Origin: DASZUK01 sp963745595
GTDB taxonomy: Bacteria > Actinomycetota > Acidimicrobiia > Acidimicrobiales > RAAP-2
DNA length: 64,000 nt
Direction of reading: 5' to 3'
Assembly: GCA_963745595.1 (NCBI GenBank)
Contig: CAVUYB010000007.1
Span: forward strand, 449,975 to 513,974
Shown: piece by piece, positions 26,014 to 37,140 of the stretch
How the letters are laid out: every line of letters starts with the position of its first letter
Numbering within the stretch: the stretch's first letter is position 1
The notes under the pieces: generated by a model
The model's database searches: none
The model's input: only the letters and a program-made list of their open reading frames with translations
What the model was told of the DNA's origin: nothing
Translations under genes and position numbers: made by a program

Positions 26014-29000
26014 CTATGTCTGGTAGGTGAACAGCACCGGGTTCGAGGTCCCGCCGGGCGTGGTGACGGTGACGTTGATCGTTGTCCCCACTGTCGGGAG
26101 CGATGTCGGATCGGCCGGGGACACGACCACAATTTCTGTCGAGCTCACGACGTCGATCGAGGGCGCCGGACGGCCGGGCCCGAATGTGACCCGTGTCACC
26201 CCGACCCCGTGGGTTGTGAAGTTCGTGCCATGGATCGTGACCTCGGTGCCGCCGGAACCCACGCCTGTTGTCGGGCTGAGCGAGGTGATCGTCGGGGCGG
26301 CCACATAGGTGTAGGCCCCGGTCCTGGTCACGCTGCCGTACGGGGTGGTGACGGTAACCGGCACCGGGTTCGCCTCACCCGATGTGTACGCCGGCACGAC
26401 GACTGTGATCGTGGTGGTGGTCATCGTCGCGATCGTCCCGAAGGAGCCGCCTGTGCCCACCGTGGTCTGACCCACCACGAAGTTGGTCCCCGTGATCTGG
26501 ATGGTGTTCCCACCAGCGGTCGGGCCGGCGGCGGGCGAGAGTGTGGTGATGGTCGGCGGCGGGCCGTAGGTGAAGGCGTTGGAGTCGGTGGCACTACCGA
26601 AGGGCGTGGTGACGACCACGTTGACCGTGCCGACGGCGTGGGTCGGCGTCGTCACGGTGACCGATGTGGCCGTCTTGGCGGTGACGGTGCCGGCCGTGCT
26701 GCCGAAGACCACCGAGGTGGTTGTCCCGAGGTGCGTGCCGGTGATGGTGACCGTTGTCCCGCCGACGGTGGAGCCGGTGGACTTCGACAGGGAAGTGACG
26801 GTCGGCGGTGTGCCGTAGGTGTAGCCGTTGATGTCGGTCACGGAGCCACCGGGGGTAGTAAGGATCACGTCGACCGGTCCGGCCGAGCCCGATGGCACTG
26901 TCACCGTGAGCGACGTCGAGCTGTGGAAGAAGTAGCCGGTGCCGAAGCGTGTCGCACCGAACTGGACGTTCGTTGTGGCCGTGAAGCCGGTACCGGTGAT
27001 GAGCACGCTGTTGTTCCCGGCCGTCGGGCCGGCCGGCGGTGTGATGGTGCCCACCGTCGGCACCGGATCGTAGGTGTACCGGGTTGTGGAGGACGTCGCG
27101 CTCGGTACCCCCGGGGGTGGTGACGGTCACGTTGACGGTACCCGTACCCGGTGGCGTGATGACGGTGAGTGCTGTTGTCGATGTGGTGAATGTCGTCCCC
27201 GCAGCCAATCCGAAATTCACCGCAGTCGCTCTACCGAGATGGGCGCCGAAGACGGTGACCGTGTGCCCACCCGCGGTCGAACCTTGGTCGGGGACGATGA
27301 ATGTGACCGTCGGGGCGGCGTCGTAGGTGAACTGGTCGGCGCTGGAGGTGGCCGACGTGCCGCCGGGGTTGGTGACGGTGACGTTCACCGTCCCGGCCGT
27401 CCCGACCGGCGAGGCGGCGGTGATCGATGTTGTGCCGTTGACGGTGAAGAAGGCGGCGTTTGCACCGAAGTGGACGGCCGAGGCCGAGCCGAACCCAGTG
27501 CCGGTGACGGTGACCGAAGTACCCCCGGCCAGCGGTCCGGCGGTGGGCGAGACCGAGGTGACCGCCGGTGCGGTCACGTAGGTGAACTGGTCGGCGGGGG
27601 AAGTGGCCGATTCTCCGCCCGGGGTGGTGACGCTGATGTCCACCGTGCCCGCCGGCCCGCCCCGGGAGACGGCGGTGATCGTGGTGGGGCTGTCGACGGT
27701 GAAGATGGCGGCGGCGTGCCCGAAGTCGACGAAGGTGGCCCCTGTGAACCCGGTGCCGGTGATCGTCACTGTGGTGCCGCCGAGTGTGGGCCCAGCGTTC
27801 GGCGACACCGAGCTGACCACGGGCGCCGCTATGTAGGTGAACTGGTCGGCGCTGGAGGTGGCCGAGGTGCCGCCCGGGGTGGTGACGGTGACGTCCACCG
27901 TCCCCGCCGAGACCGCCGGGGAGACGGCGCTGATTGTGGTGGAGCTGTTGACGATGAAGGCGGCGGCGGCCGTACCGCCGAAGTGGACGGCGGTGGTTCC
28001 GGTGAACCCGGTGCCGGTGATCGTCACTGTGGCGCCGCCGGCGGCCGCCCCGCTGGTCACCGACAAGGAGGTGACGGTCGGCGCCGCCACATAGGTGAAC
28101 TGGTCGACGCTCGAGGTGACCGAGGTGCCGCCCGGATTGGTGACGGTGATGTCCACCACTGTCCCGACCGGGCCGGCCGGGGAGACGGCGGTGATCGAGG
28201 TGTTGCTATGGACGACGAAGGAGGTGGCCGGCGTGCCCCCGAAGTGGACGGCGGTGGCCCCGGTGAATCCGGTGCCGGTGATCGTCACTGTGGCGCCGCC
28301 GGCGATCGGGCCGGCGTTCGGCGACACCGAGGTGACCGTGGGAACGGCGTCGTAGGTGAACCGGTCGGCGGCGGAAGTGGTCGATGTGCCGCCCACGTTG
28401 GTGACGGTGATGTCCACCGTCCCGACCGAGCCGGCCGGGGAGACGGCGGTGATCGAGGTGTCGCTGTTGACGGTGAAGGTGGCGGCGGTAGCCCCGAAGT
28501 GGACGGCGGTGGTCGTGGTGAACCCGGTGCCGGTGATTGTCACCGAGGTGCCGCCGGCGATCGGGCCGGCGTTCGGCGACACCGAGGTGACTGTGGCCGG
28601 CAGCACGTAGCTGAACTGGTCGGCGGTGGAGGCGGCCGAGGTGCCGCCCGGGGTGGTGACGGTGATGTCCACCGTCCCGACCGAGCCGGCCGGGGAGCCG
28701 GCGGTGATCGAGGTGTCGCTGTTGACTCTGAAGGCGGTAGCCGGCGTGCCCCCGAAGTTCACGGCGGTGGCCCCGGTGAACCCGGTGCCGGTGATTGTGA
28801 CCACGTTGGCCCCGCCCGTCCGGCCGGCGTTCGGCGACACCGAGGTGACCGTGGGAACGGCGTCGTAGCGGAACTGGTCGCCGGTGCCGGTGGCCGAGGT
28901 CGCGATCGGGTTGGTGATGGTGACGTTCACCGTCCCCGCCGAGCCGGCCGGGGAGACGGCGGTGATCGTGGTGAGGCTGGTGACGCTGAAGGAGGTGGCC

Positions 29001-30640
29001 GGCGTGGCCCCGAAGTCAACGGCGCTGGTCGCGGTGAACCCGGTGCCGGTGATTGTCACCGAGGTGCCGCCGGCGATCGGTCCGGCGTTCGGGAACACCG
29101 AGCTGACCGTCGGAACGGTGTCGTAGGTGAACTGATCAGCCGGTGAGGTGGCCGAGGCCCCGAGCGGGGTGACGATGGTGACGTTCACCGTCCCCGCCAA
29201 GCCGGACGGGGAGACGGCGGTGATCGAGGTATCGCTGTTGACGGTGAAGGAGGTGGCCGGCGAGCCCCCGAAGTCAACGTCGACGGCCCCGGTGAACCCG
29301 GTGCCGGTGATGGTGACCGAGGTGCCGCCGGCCGGCAGGCCGGCGTTCGGCGACAGCGAGGTGATGGCCGGGGGTGTCTCGTAGGTGAACTGGTCGGCGG
29401 CGGAAGCGACCGAGGTGCCGTCCGGGGTGGTGACGGTGATGTCCACCGTCCCGACCGAGCCGGGTGGGGAGACGGCGGTGATCGAGGCGTCGCTGTTGAC
29501 GGTGAAGGAGGTGGCCGGCGTGCCCCCGAAGTCAACGGCGGTGGCCCCGGTGAACCCGGTGCCGGTGATGGTGACCGAGGTGCCGCCGGCAGGCAGGCCG
29601 GCGTTCGGCGAGACCCCGCTGACGGTGGGCGCCGCGGTATAGGTGAAGGCGTTGGTGTCGGTGGCGCTGCCGAAGAGGGTGTTGACCACCACGTCGACCG
29701 TATTGGCCACGTGGGCCGGCGTGGTGACGGTGGCCGATGTTGTGGACGTCACGTTCAGGCCGGTGGCGGCCGTCCCGCCGAAGTTCACCGAGGTGGTGGC
29801 ACCCAGGTGGGTGCCGGTGATCGTCACCGAGGTGCCGCCGGCCGTCGAGCCGGTCGTGGTCGAGAGCGAGGTGACCGTCGGTGGTGTGCCGTAGGTGAAG
29901 CCGTTGGCGTCGGTGGTGGCACCGTAGGAGGTCGTGACCGTCACTGGCACCAGACCGGCGGCATGGGCCGGCGTGGTGACGGTGACCGAGGTAGCCGTGT
30001 TCGCGGTAATGGTGGCGGCGGTCACGCCGAAGTCCACCGAGGTCGTGCCGCCGAGGTCGGTCCCGGTGATGGTCACCAAGGTTCCCCCGGTCGTCGACCC
30101 GGTGTCCTGGGGAATGCCGGTCACCACCGGCGCCCCCACATAGGCGAAGGCGTTGGCATCCGTGGCGCTGCCGTAGGCGGTGTTGGCCACCACGTCGACC
30201 GCATTGGCCACGTGGGCCGGGGTGGTGACGGTGACCGACGTTGTGCTGTTGACCGTGAGGCCGGTGGCCGCCGTTCCGCCGAAGTTCACCGAACTGGTGG
30301 TGCCCAGGTGGGTGCCGGTGATCGTCACCGAGGTGCCACCACCGACGGGCCCACTGGCCGGGCTGACCCCGGTGACGGTCGGCGCCGGGACATAGGTGTA
30401 CGCGGCCGACCGGGTGGTCGATCCGTCGGGAGTGGCGACCGAGACACTGACCTGGCCGGTACCGGCCGGCGCGGTGGCGGTGATCGTCGTCGGCCCGGTC
30501 ACGGTCACCGCGGTGGCCGCGGTGCTCCCGAAGGTCACCGTGGCCGGGGTGAGGAAGCCGGTACCGGTCAGGGTCACGATGTTCCCGCCGGCCGCCGGAC
30601 CGCTGGACGGGCTCACCGCGGTCAGCGTGGGGGCCGGCGC
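26014..30640 (-). repeat. Tandem array of 18 TIG-domain coding repeats (about 255 bp each)
   Basis: Units of 240-260 bases with strong DNA-level similarity in the middle of the array (27.3-29.6 kb), for example repeated GGTGAACCCGGTGCCGGTGA. Similarity between neighbours suggests expansion by unequal recombination. Confidence 0.85.
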
Positions 30641-31588
30641 CGCCGAGGCGGTGAGACCGACGACGTCACTGACACTGACGCCCTGGGCCGGCAACGAGCC
30701 CGCCGACGGGGCGGCGCCGAAGGCGAAGATCCCACCGTCCTTGGCCACCTCCCAGTAGCCCCCGCCTCCCGGAGGGGTGGCGATGCCGGCGATCGGCTGG
30801 TTCAGCGGCTGGCCGCCCATCGAGCCGTAGAACTTGGCGTCACCGAAGGCGAAGAGGCCACCGTCGGACGCGACCTCCCAGTAGCCGCCACCGTCGGGAG
30901 TCGAGGCGATGCCGACGACCGGCTGGTTGAGGTGCTGGCCGCCCATCGAGCCGTAGAACTTGGCGTCACCGAAGGCGAAGAGCCCGCCGTCGGACGCGAC
31001 CTCCCAGTAGCCGCCACCGTCGGGGGTCGAGGCGATGCCGACCACCGGCTGGTTGAGGTGCTGGCCGCCCATCGAGCCGTAGAACTTGGCGTCACCGAAG
31101 GCGAAGAGGCCACCATCGGACGCGACCTCCCAGTAGCCGCCACCGTCGGGGGTCGAGGCGATGCCGACGACCGGCTGGTTGAGGTGCTGGCCGCCCATCG
31201 AGCCGTAGAACTTGGCGTCACCGAAGGCGAAGAGGCCGCCATCGGACGCCACCTCCCAGTAGCCCTGGCCGTCCGGGGTAGCGGCGATGCCGACCACCGG
31301 CGCGTTGAGCGGCTGGCCGCCCATCGAGCCTTCGAAGGTCGCGCCGCCGAAGGTGAACACCCCGCCGTCAGAACCCACCACGATGTACCCGGCCGTCGAC
31401 GCCGGCGCCGCGCTCGATCGCTGGTGAGCGGTCGACGCGCCGCTCGGTGCGGCCCCCGCCAGCGCGGCCGCCAGGGCCAGGACACCGACGCCACCCAGCG
31501 AACCCGCCACGGCGACGATTGCCCGCTGGCGACGCCGCCCCCGCGAGTACCGCGCCGTCCGCCGTCCGCCGACTGTGCCTTCGTCCAC
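26014..31588 (-). CDS. Giant secreted protein: FGDA-type repeats plus 18 IPT/TIG domains, one frameshift
   Basis: About 1,858 residues if one shift is corrected. The GTG start has AGGAAGG about eight bases upstream. Residues 1-60 are an Arg-rich N-terminus and a hydrophobic signal (AIVAVAGSLGGVGVLALAAA). Next come six repeats of about 42 residues of the type YWEVASDGG...FAFGDAKFYG. The rest is 18 IPT/TIG Ig-like domains of about 85 residues, each opening with PTVTSVSPNAGPIAGGTSV-like sequence. The frame shifts by one base near 27100, inside TIG 14/15 (GGTERD, then TSSTTRYTYDPVPTVG). Expected to be an extracellular or cell-surface adhesion or scaffold protein. No enzymatic domain or sortase motif is visible. 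Confidence 0.85.
30690..31398 (-). repeat. 126-bp tandem repeats encoding the YWEVASDGG/FAFGDAKFYG module
   Basis: Six units. The four central ones are nearly identical at DNA level with an exact 126-base period (seen at GTAGAACTTGGCGTCACC). The outer units are more divergent. Confidence 0.85.
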
Positions 31589-31881
31589 GCTGGCGCCTTC
31601 CTGGGTCCTGCACCACCGGCACCCCGGACGGGCCGCCGCGTGGTCCACTACGCAGCGGGAATGGTCCCACGGCTGACTGCTGGTAGCAAGGATGCAACTT
31701 TCCAGGGCCGCGCCGAACATCTATCTACCGCACGGTAACTTGAGTGATCGCTGGTGTCGGCGGTCGGTAGGCCGGCCGGAGGGAGAGCGTCATCGAACGC
31801 AACCGAGGAGCCAGGCGAGGACGGGATCGGCCGGCCGGTGACCGGGGCCCAGCCGGCTGGCGGGGCCGATCGTTCGGTGCC

Positions 31882-33999
31882 GTGTCGCTCGCCCTCGGCC
31901 TCCTGACGACGGCCGTCGTGGTGATGCCGGCCTCCGCCGGCGCCGCCCGCGTCCCGGCCCCGCCGAGCACCAACTGGGGCGCGTCGGTGCCCGGGGCCGC
32001 GGCCTGCAACCCGCTCGGCGGTTCGACGTGCCTGGTCCCGTTCCCGAGCGACTACTACACGGTCGTCGACCACTCGATGCCGTCCGGCCGCCACGTCGTC
32101 TTCCCGGAGTCGGCGATGCCGACCAACCGGCTCGGGATGCACATCTCCCCGGCCGCCTACAGCCGGAACGACGGGTTCAGCCCGGGCACGTCGATCCTCG
32201 TCCACCTGGCCGGCGTCAACCTGGCCCGGTCGGGCATCCCCGGCGTCGGGGCGATCGGGGCCTCCCTCCGCCCGACGGCCGGCGTCGTGCTGCTCGACGA
32301 GACGACCGGGAAGCGGCTGCCGTACTGGGGGGAGCTCGACGCCCGCGATACCGACCCGGGCACGCAGCTGCTCATGCTCCACCCCGCCGCCAACCTGCCG
32401 GAGGGCCACCGGATCGCGGTGGCCCTGACCGGGGTGCGGACGGCGAACGGCGCCACCGTCCGACCCGACCCGGCGTTCGCCGCCGTGCTCGGCCGCCGGG
32501 CCGCGCCGGTCGGCGTGACCGGCGCGTTCCTCCGTCACGAGCGGGCGCTCGTCGCCTACCTGCACGGGCGCGGTGTCCCGACCGGCTCGCTCACGACCGC
32601 GTGGGACTTCACGGTGATCAGTACGCAGAACCTGACCGGCTACGCCATCCACATGCGCGACGTCGCCATGGGCCAGCTCGGTCAACGGGCGCCGTCGTTC
32701 ACGGTGACGAAGGTCACGAACTTCACGAAAGCGGAGAACGGTAGCGACGCCCGCCAGGTCACCGGCACCTTCGAGGTGCCCAGCTTCCTCGACGAGCCCG
32801 GCGGCCCGTACGGATCGACGCTGAACCTCGGCCCGACAGGGCTGCCCCAACAGCTCCCCGGCAACCTGCAGACCGCCGTCTTCAGTTGCCTGGTCCCCCG
32901 CTCGACGGTGGCCGACACGACACCGACCGGCCCGGCCTCGACCAGTACGACGTCGACCAGTACGACGTCGACCAATACCACGGCACCGAGCGGGGCGGCG
33001 GCTGTCACGCCCGGTCGCCCCGTCCTCTACGGCGTCGGCTTGTTCAACGTGGCGACAAAGATCGGCAACGAGAACGTCTCGGTGATGGCCGACCACTACG
33101 ACATGGTGCTCTGCTCGACCAACTGGGAGGGCCTGACAGGCAACGAGGAGATCCCCGACGCCGCCCTGCTGGCCGACCTGTCGAACTTCACGACGCTGCC
33201 CGACCACCTGACGCAGTCACTGATCAACGCGCTCTACCTCGGCCGGCTCATGAGCAGCCCACGGGGGTTCGACTCGAGCGCGGCCTTCCGGCAGGGCGGC
33301 ACCGGGTTCATCAAGACGTCGGCCCCGCTGACGTACTACGGCAACAGCGAGGGCAGTCTGGCCGGCGGCGCGCTGACGGCCATCTCCACCGTCTTCCGCC
33401 GGGCCGTCCTCGGCGTCCCGTCGATGGACTACGACGTCCTGCTCGACCGGAGCTCGGACTTCGTCGCCTTCAACGACATCTTCGACCCGGCCTACCCCGG
33501 GGCCGCCAACGAACAGGTCGTCTTCGACCTGCTGCAGATGCTGTGGGACCGCGGGGAGACCGACGGCTACGCCGAGCAGATGACCGGCGGCCTGCCGGGC
33601 ACGCCGTCCCACCAGGTGCTGCTGCAGATGGGTTTCGGCGACCACCAGGTCTCGAACTTCACGACCGTCACCGAGGCCCGGACGATCGGCGCGTCCGTCC
33701 ACACGCCGACCCTCGCCCCCGGCCGCTTCGCCGGCAACCTCTTCTACGGGCTGCCGGCGATCAAACGCAACCCGTACCGCGGCTCGGCCGCGCTCTACGT
33801 CTGGGACCCCGGCGTGCCCGCGCCGACGACGACCGACGAGCCGCCGACCGCCGGGGCCGACCCCCACCAGACGGTCCCCCGCCAGGTGCCGGCCGCCCAG
33901 TTCCAGTTGAACCAGTTCCAGCTGACCGGCGGCGTGCCGAACGTCTGTGGCCACCAGCCGTGCCGGGCCGCGGTGCACGGGCACGAGCTCACCGGGTAG
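31882..33999 (+). CDS. Secreted alpha/beta-hydrolase-like protein of unknown function
   Basis: 705 aa from GTG, with a signal peptide (ALGLLTTAVVVMPASAGAA). Residues 30-290 are a beta-rich region with YWGELDARDTDPG and HRIAVALTGVRTANG. Around residue 355 there is a Thr/Ser linker (STSTTSTSTTSTNTT). The second half contains LTYYGNSEGSLAGGALTAI, a GxSxG-type nucleophile elbow (GNSEG), and FGDHQVSNFTTVTEARTIG with a late GDHQV that could supply Asp/His. It resembles exported actinobacterial proteins that lack a defined substrate. A strong GGAGGGAGAG at 31778-31787 is followed by an in-frame ATC, so the true start may be 30 codons upstream if that base is a misread ATG. Confidence 0.7.
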   Translation: MSLALGLLTTAVVVMPASAGAARVPAPPSTNWGASVPGAAACNPLGGSTCLVPFPSDYYTVVDHSMPSGRHVVFPESAMPTNRLGMHISPAAYSRNDGFSPGTSILVHLAGVNLARSGIPGVGAIGASLRPTAGVVLLDETTGKRLPYWGELDARDTDPGTQLLMLHPAANLPEGHRIAVALTGVRTANGATVRPDPAFAAVLGRRAAPVGVTGAFLRHERALVAYLHGRGVPTGSLTTAWDFTVISTQNLTGYAIHMRDVAMGQLGQRAPSFTVTKVTNFTKAENGSDARQVTGTFEVPSFLDEPGGPYGSTLNLGPTGLPQQLPGNLQTAVFSCLVPRSTVADTTPTGPASTSTTSTSTTSTNTTAPSGAAAVTPGRPVLYGVGLFNVATKIGNENVSVMADHYDMVLCSTNWEGLTGNEEIPDAALLADLSNFTTLPDHLTQSLINALYLGRLMSSPRGFDSSAAFRQGGTGFIKTSAPLTYYGNSEGSLAGGALTAISTVFRRAVLGVPSMDYDVLLDRSSDFVAFNDIFDPAYPGAANEQVVFDLLQMLWDRGETDGYAEQMTGGLPGTPSHQVLLQMGFGDHQVSNFTTVTEARTIGASVHTPTLAPGRFAGNLFYGLPAIKRNPYRGSAALYVWDPGVPAPTTTDEPPTAGADPHQTVPRQVPAAQFQLNQFQLTGGVPNVCGHQPCRAAVHGHELTG

Positions 34000-34004
34000 T
34001 CGAC

Positions 34005-34022
34005 CCGGTCGAGTTCGACCGG
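34005..34022 (+). terminator. Hairpin just after the secreted hydrolase gene
   Basis: Perfect 8-base arms CCGGTCGA/TCGACCGG two bases apart, starting six bases after the stop codon. No U-tract follows, so terminator activity is only suggested. Confidence 0.35.
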
Positions 34023-34098
34023 TACCCGGCCGAGGACACCGGCCGTTCGCGAAATTCGGCTTGACGTCACGCGGTCGAGCACGCATTGTCTGTCGGAC

Positions 34099-35593
34099 AT
34101 GACCATCACGGTTGACAGCCCCGACGAGCCCGGCACGCTGCCGACGGCGGACCAGGCGTTCCACGTCGAGCAGCGCGGCATCGACTTCATCCCGGTCGCC
34201 GAACGGTGGGCGACCCCGCGGCACATCGGCGGCATGTGGGCCGGCGCGAGCGTCCAGATCGAGTACTTCATCTACGGCGCCATCCTGATGACCTTCGGGT
34301 TCACGTTCGCCCAGGCGCTGAGCATCATCGTCATCGGCAACCTCTCGTACTTCCTGCTCGGGCTGTGCAGCCTGCAGGGCCCCCAGACCGGGACGACCGT
34401 GTTCGCCATCAACCGGGCCAGCTACGGGCCGAACGGCTCGCGGGGGATCGCCTTCTTCAACTGGATCACCCAGATCGGCTTCGAGGTCGAAGGGCTCATC
34501 CTGATCGTCGGCGCCGTCGCTCGTCCTCGCCCTCAAGGCCGGTTTCTCGCCGGGCGACCCGACGAAGGTGATCTTCGTGGTCGGCGCCGTCCTCGTCCAG
34601 GGCGTGCTGCCCTTCCTCGGCCACGCCACGATCGTCAAGACGCTGCGGGCCCTCGTCATCCCGTTCGTCATCCTCTTCGCCGTCCTGCTCGGCTTCGCCA
34701 TCCCCCACGCCACCACCCACGGCGTCGCCCACGCGGCCGACTGGCAGACGTACATGGAGGGGTTGGCCTTCACGATCACCCTGGCCGGCCTCGGCTGGGT
34801 CGAGAACGGCAACGACTACACCCGCTACTGCCGGCCGGACGCGTCGAAGAAGGCCATCGTCGGCTGGGTGTTCGTCGGCACCGCGCTGCCCGAGATCCTG
34901 ATCATGACGCTCGGCGCGGCCGTCGGCACGTTCCTGACCGACGTCGGCAAGGCCAGCAACGCCTTCCTGCCCTTCGCCCACCAGAGCGCCATCCCGTCGT
35001 GGTTCGTCGTCGTCTTCCTCGTCTTCTGCATCGTCCAGCTGTTCGCCGTCAACAGCCTCGACATGTACTCGTCCGGCGTGACGCTCCAGGCGATGGGCGT
35101 CCACGTCAAGCGGTACGTCGCCGTCGTCATCGACTGCATCATCGCCCTCGTCGTCACCATGTGGGCGACGTTCGACTCGTCGTTCAGCACGTACCTGAAG
35201 GACTTCGTCGACGTCGTCATCGTCTGGATCGCCCCGTGGGCGGCCATCTTCCTCGTCGACTGGGCGATGCGCCGCTACCGCTACGCGCCGCTCGAGCTCC
35301 AGCGGACGGACCGCGGCAGCCTCTACTACCGCCACGGCGGGATCGCCTGGGCGGCGATCGTCGCCCAGGTCGTCGGCATGTACGCCGCCATCTCCGCGCT
35401 GTCGGCCACGTTCGACCTGCCGCAGTGGCTGAACCCCGTCACCTACGCCACCCGGGACGCCTACGGCTACGGGGCCGACTTCAGCATCTACCTCGGCATG
35501 GGCGTCGCCGGGCTGCTCTATTTCGTGCTCGGGTGGCGGAGCGTCCGGGCCCAGGCGGACCGCCAGGACCAGCTCATCGCCGCGCCGGCCTGA
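34099..35593 (+). CDS. NCS1-type purine-cytosine permease, frameshifted
   Basis: About 498 aa, 12 membrane segments. Imports purines, pyrimidines or related compounds with a cation. The N-terminal signature is clear: RGIDFIPVAERWATPRHIGG, MWAGASVQIEYFIYGA and GPQTGTTVFAINRASYG. A one-base shift near 34517 separates GLILIVGAV from LVLALKAGFSPGDPTK, after which the frame is open through GLGWVENGNDYTRYCRPDAS (substrate-site region), NSLDMYSSGVTLQAMG and the final helices. The adjacent phosphoribosyltransferase, on the other strand, suggests a base-salvage pair. The substrate cannot be assigned more closely. Confidence 0.83.
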
Positions 35594-35605
35594 ACGGCAT
35601 GGGGT

Positions 35606-36187
35606 CTAACCGGTCGGTTCCCCGCCAGTCGGTGCCGGGCTGGGGTCACCCCAGTCCTCGACGAGCGTCCCGTCGGGCCCGTCCCGGAACAGCGGGATCG
35701 ACCCGAGCGTCCGGACGCGGTCGGCGTCCGCGCCGAGGCGCGTCCGCCACTCGCCGCCCTCGGTCAAGAACGCGCCGATGACGACCGGGTCGGCGTCGAC
35801 CCGGCGGAGCAGGCGCAGCGCGGCGTCCAGCGACGCGCCGGTCGAGATGACGTCGTCGACGACCGCCACCCGCCGGCCGCGGATCGCGTCGACCCGGGCC
35901 GGGTCCAGCCGGAGCGTCTGCGGCGAGCCGGTCGTGATCGACTGCACCGGCTCGACGTAGGTGTTGCCCAGATGGATCTTCGGCGTCTTGTGCAAGATGA
36001 CGTAGTCGTCCAGCCCCAGCGCCCGCGTCACCTCGATGGCCAGCGGAATGCCCATCGTCGCCACCGAGACGACGACCTCCGGGCTGGCCGGGGCCAGGAG
36101 CTCGGCCAGCTCACGCCCGGCTCGCTCGGAGAAGGCGACGCCGTGGTCGACGCAGATGAGCAGGGCGATCGTCACGTCCTCGGACAT
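35606..36187 (-). CDS. Phosphoribosyltransferase (adenine/xanthine type)
   Basis: 193 aa from ATG at 36187; homology (TYRTAVGSRTVDLPLVR) extends about 15 residues upstream, where no usable start is found in frame, so a start or indel problem is likely. PRTases transfer a purine base onto PRPP to give the nucleotide. The PRPP-binding motif RVAVVDDVISTGASLDAAL is perfect; VVSVATMGIPLAIEVTRAL is the pyrophosphate loop region and HKTPKIHLGNTYVEPVQS the flexible hood. Closest to adenine- and xanthine-type members. Sits tail-to-tail with the NCS1 permease (12 bases between stops), fitting a purine salvage function. Confidence 0.85.
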   Translation of the reverse strand: MSEDVTIALLICVDHGVAFSERAGRELAELLAPASPEVVVSVATMGIPLAIEVTRALGLDDYVILHKTPKIHLGNTYVEPVQSITTGSPQTLRLDPARVDAIRGRRVAVVDDVISTGASLDAALRLLRRVDADPVVIGAFLTEGGEWRTRLGADADRVRTLGSIPLFRDGPDGTLVEDWGDPSPAPTGGEPTG

Positions 36188-36322
36188 CCGGACGAGCGGC
36201 AGGTCGACCGTCCGGGAGCCGACGGCGGTGCGGTAGGTGGCGCGGCTCGGCGATGGGCAGAGGATGGCGGCCCACCGCCGCTCCGGCGCAAATGGGCCAG
36301 CGCACGTCGCGCCCGTCGTTGG

Positions 36323-36336
36323 TAGAACACGTTCCA
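36323..36336. promoter_or_regulatory. KstR-like operator
   Basis: TAGAACACGTTCCA fits the published KstR consensus TnnAACnnGTTnnA. It ends one base before a TACAGT -10 box and 14 bases before the SDR start, a repressor-blocking position. A chance match in 64 kb is possible; the placement is what makes it notable. Confidence 0.45.
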
Positions 36337-36337
36337 C

Positions 36338-36343
36338 TACAGT
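36338..36343 (+). promoter_or_regulatory. Candidate leaderless -10 box of the SDR gene
   Basis: TACAGT, seven bases before the ATG at 36351. There is no ribosome-binding sequence. Confidence 0.4.
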
Positions 36344-36350
36344 CCGGACC

Positions 36351-37140
36351 ATGATCCTCGACCGGTTCCACCTGACCGACCGGGTCGCCATCGTGACCGG
36401 CGCCGGCCGCGGCATCGGGGCGGCCAGCGCGGTGGCCCTCGCCGAGGCCGGGGCCGACGTCGTCCTGGCCGCCCGGACCGACGAACAGCTCCGCGCCGTG
36501 GCGTCGCAGGTCGAGGCGGCCGGTCGCCGGGCCGTCGTCGTCGCGGCCGACCTGTCCGATCTCGACGCGGTCGCCGGCCTCGCCGACACCGCGGTCGAGG
36601 CGTTCGGCCGGGTCGACGTGCTCGTCAACAACGTCGGCGGCACGATGCCGCGACCACTGCTCGACACGTCGCCCCGGTTCTTCGAAGAGGCGTTCCACTT
36701 CAACGTCGACCACCGCCCACGCCCTCGTCCGGGCGGCCACCCCGCACCTGCTGGCCAGCGGCGGCGGGTCGATCGTCAACATCTCGTCGGTCATGGGCCG
36801 GGCGGCCGGCCGCGGTTACCTCGCCTACGGGACGGTCAAGGCCGCCCTCGCCCATTACACCCGGCTGGCCGCCAAGGACCTCGCCCCGCGCATCCGCGTC
36901 AACGCCATCGGCGTCGGCTCGACCGCGACCTCCGCGCTCGACGTCGTCATGCAGAGCGACGAGCTCCGGACGACGATGGAGCAGGCCACCCCGCTGCGCC
37001 GGATCGGCGAGCCGGAAGAGATCGCCGCCACCGTCCTCTTCCTCGCCTCGCCGGCCTCGTCGTTCATCACCGGCAAGGTCATCGAGGCCGACGGCGGTCT
37101 CGACATCCCGAACCTCGACTTCGGACTGCCGGACCTGTGA
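36351..37140 (+). CDS. Short-chain dehydrogenase/reductase (SDR), frameshifted
   Basis: About 263 aa. NAD(P)-dependent alcohol/ketone oxidoreductase. Motifs: TGAGRGIGAASAVALAEAGA (cofactor glycines), NNVGG, catalytic Ser in GGSIVNISSVMGRAAG and YLAYGTVKAALAHYTRLAAK for the YxxxK pair. A one-base shift lies near 36708 (FHFNV, then TTAHALVRAATPHLLASGGG). The C-terminus (GKVIEADGGLDIPN) is standard. Its stop overlaps the following DapB-like gene (GTGA), making a two-gene operon downstream of the KstR-like site. A steroid or fatty-acyl substrate is possible; unproven. Confidence 0.85.

Noticed and set aside
26027..30758. A row of 70-86-codon forward frames, each starting right after the previous stop, along the TIG array
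   Set aside because: They are antisense echoes of each TIG repeat; the regular spacing comes from the repeat, not from small genes.
30690..31398. Regular repeats that could suggest a CRISPR array
   Set aside because: The 126-bp units are contiguous, have no variable spacers and are in frame with a protein.
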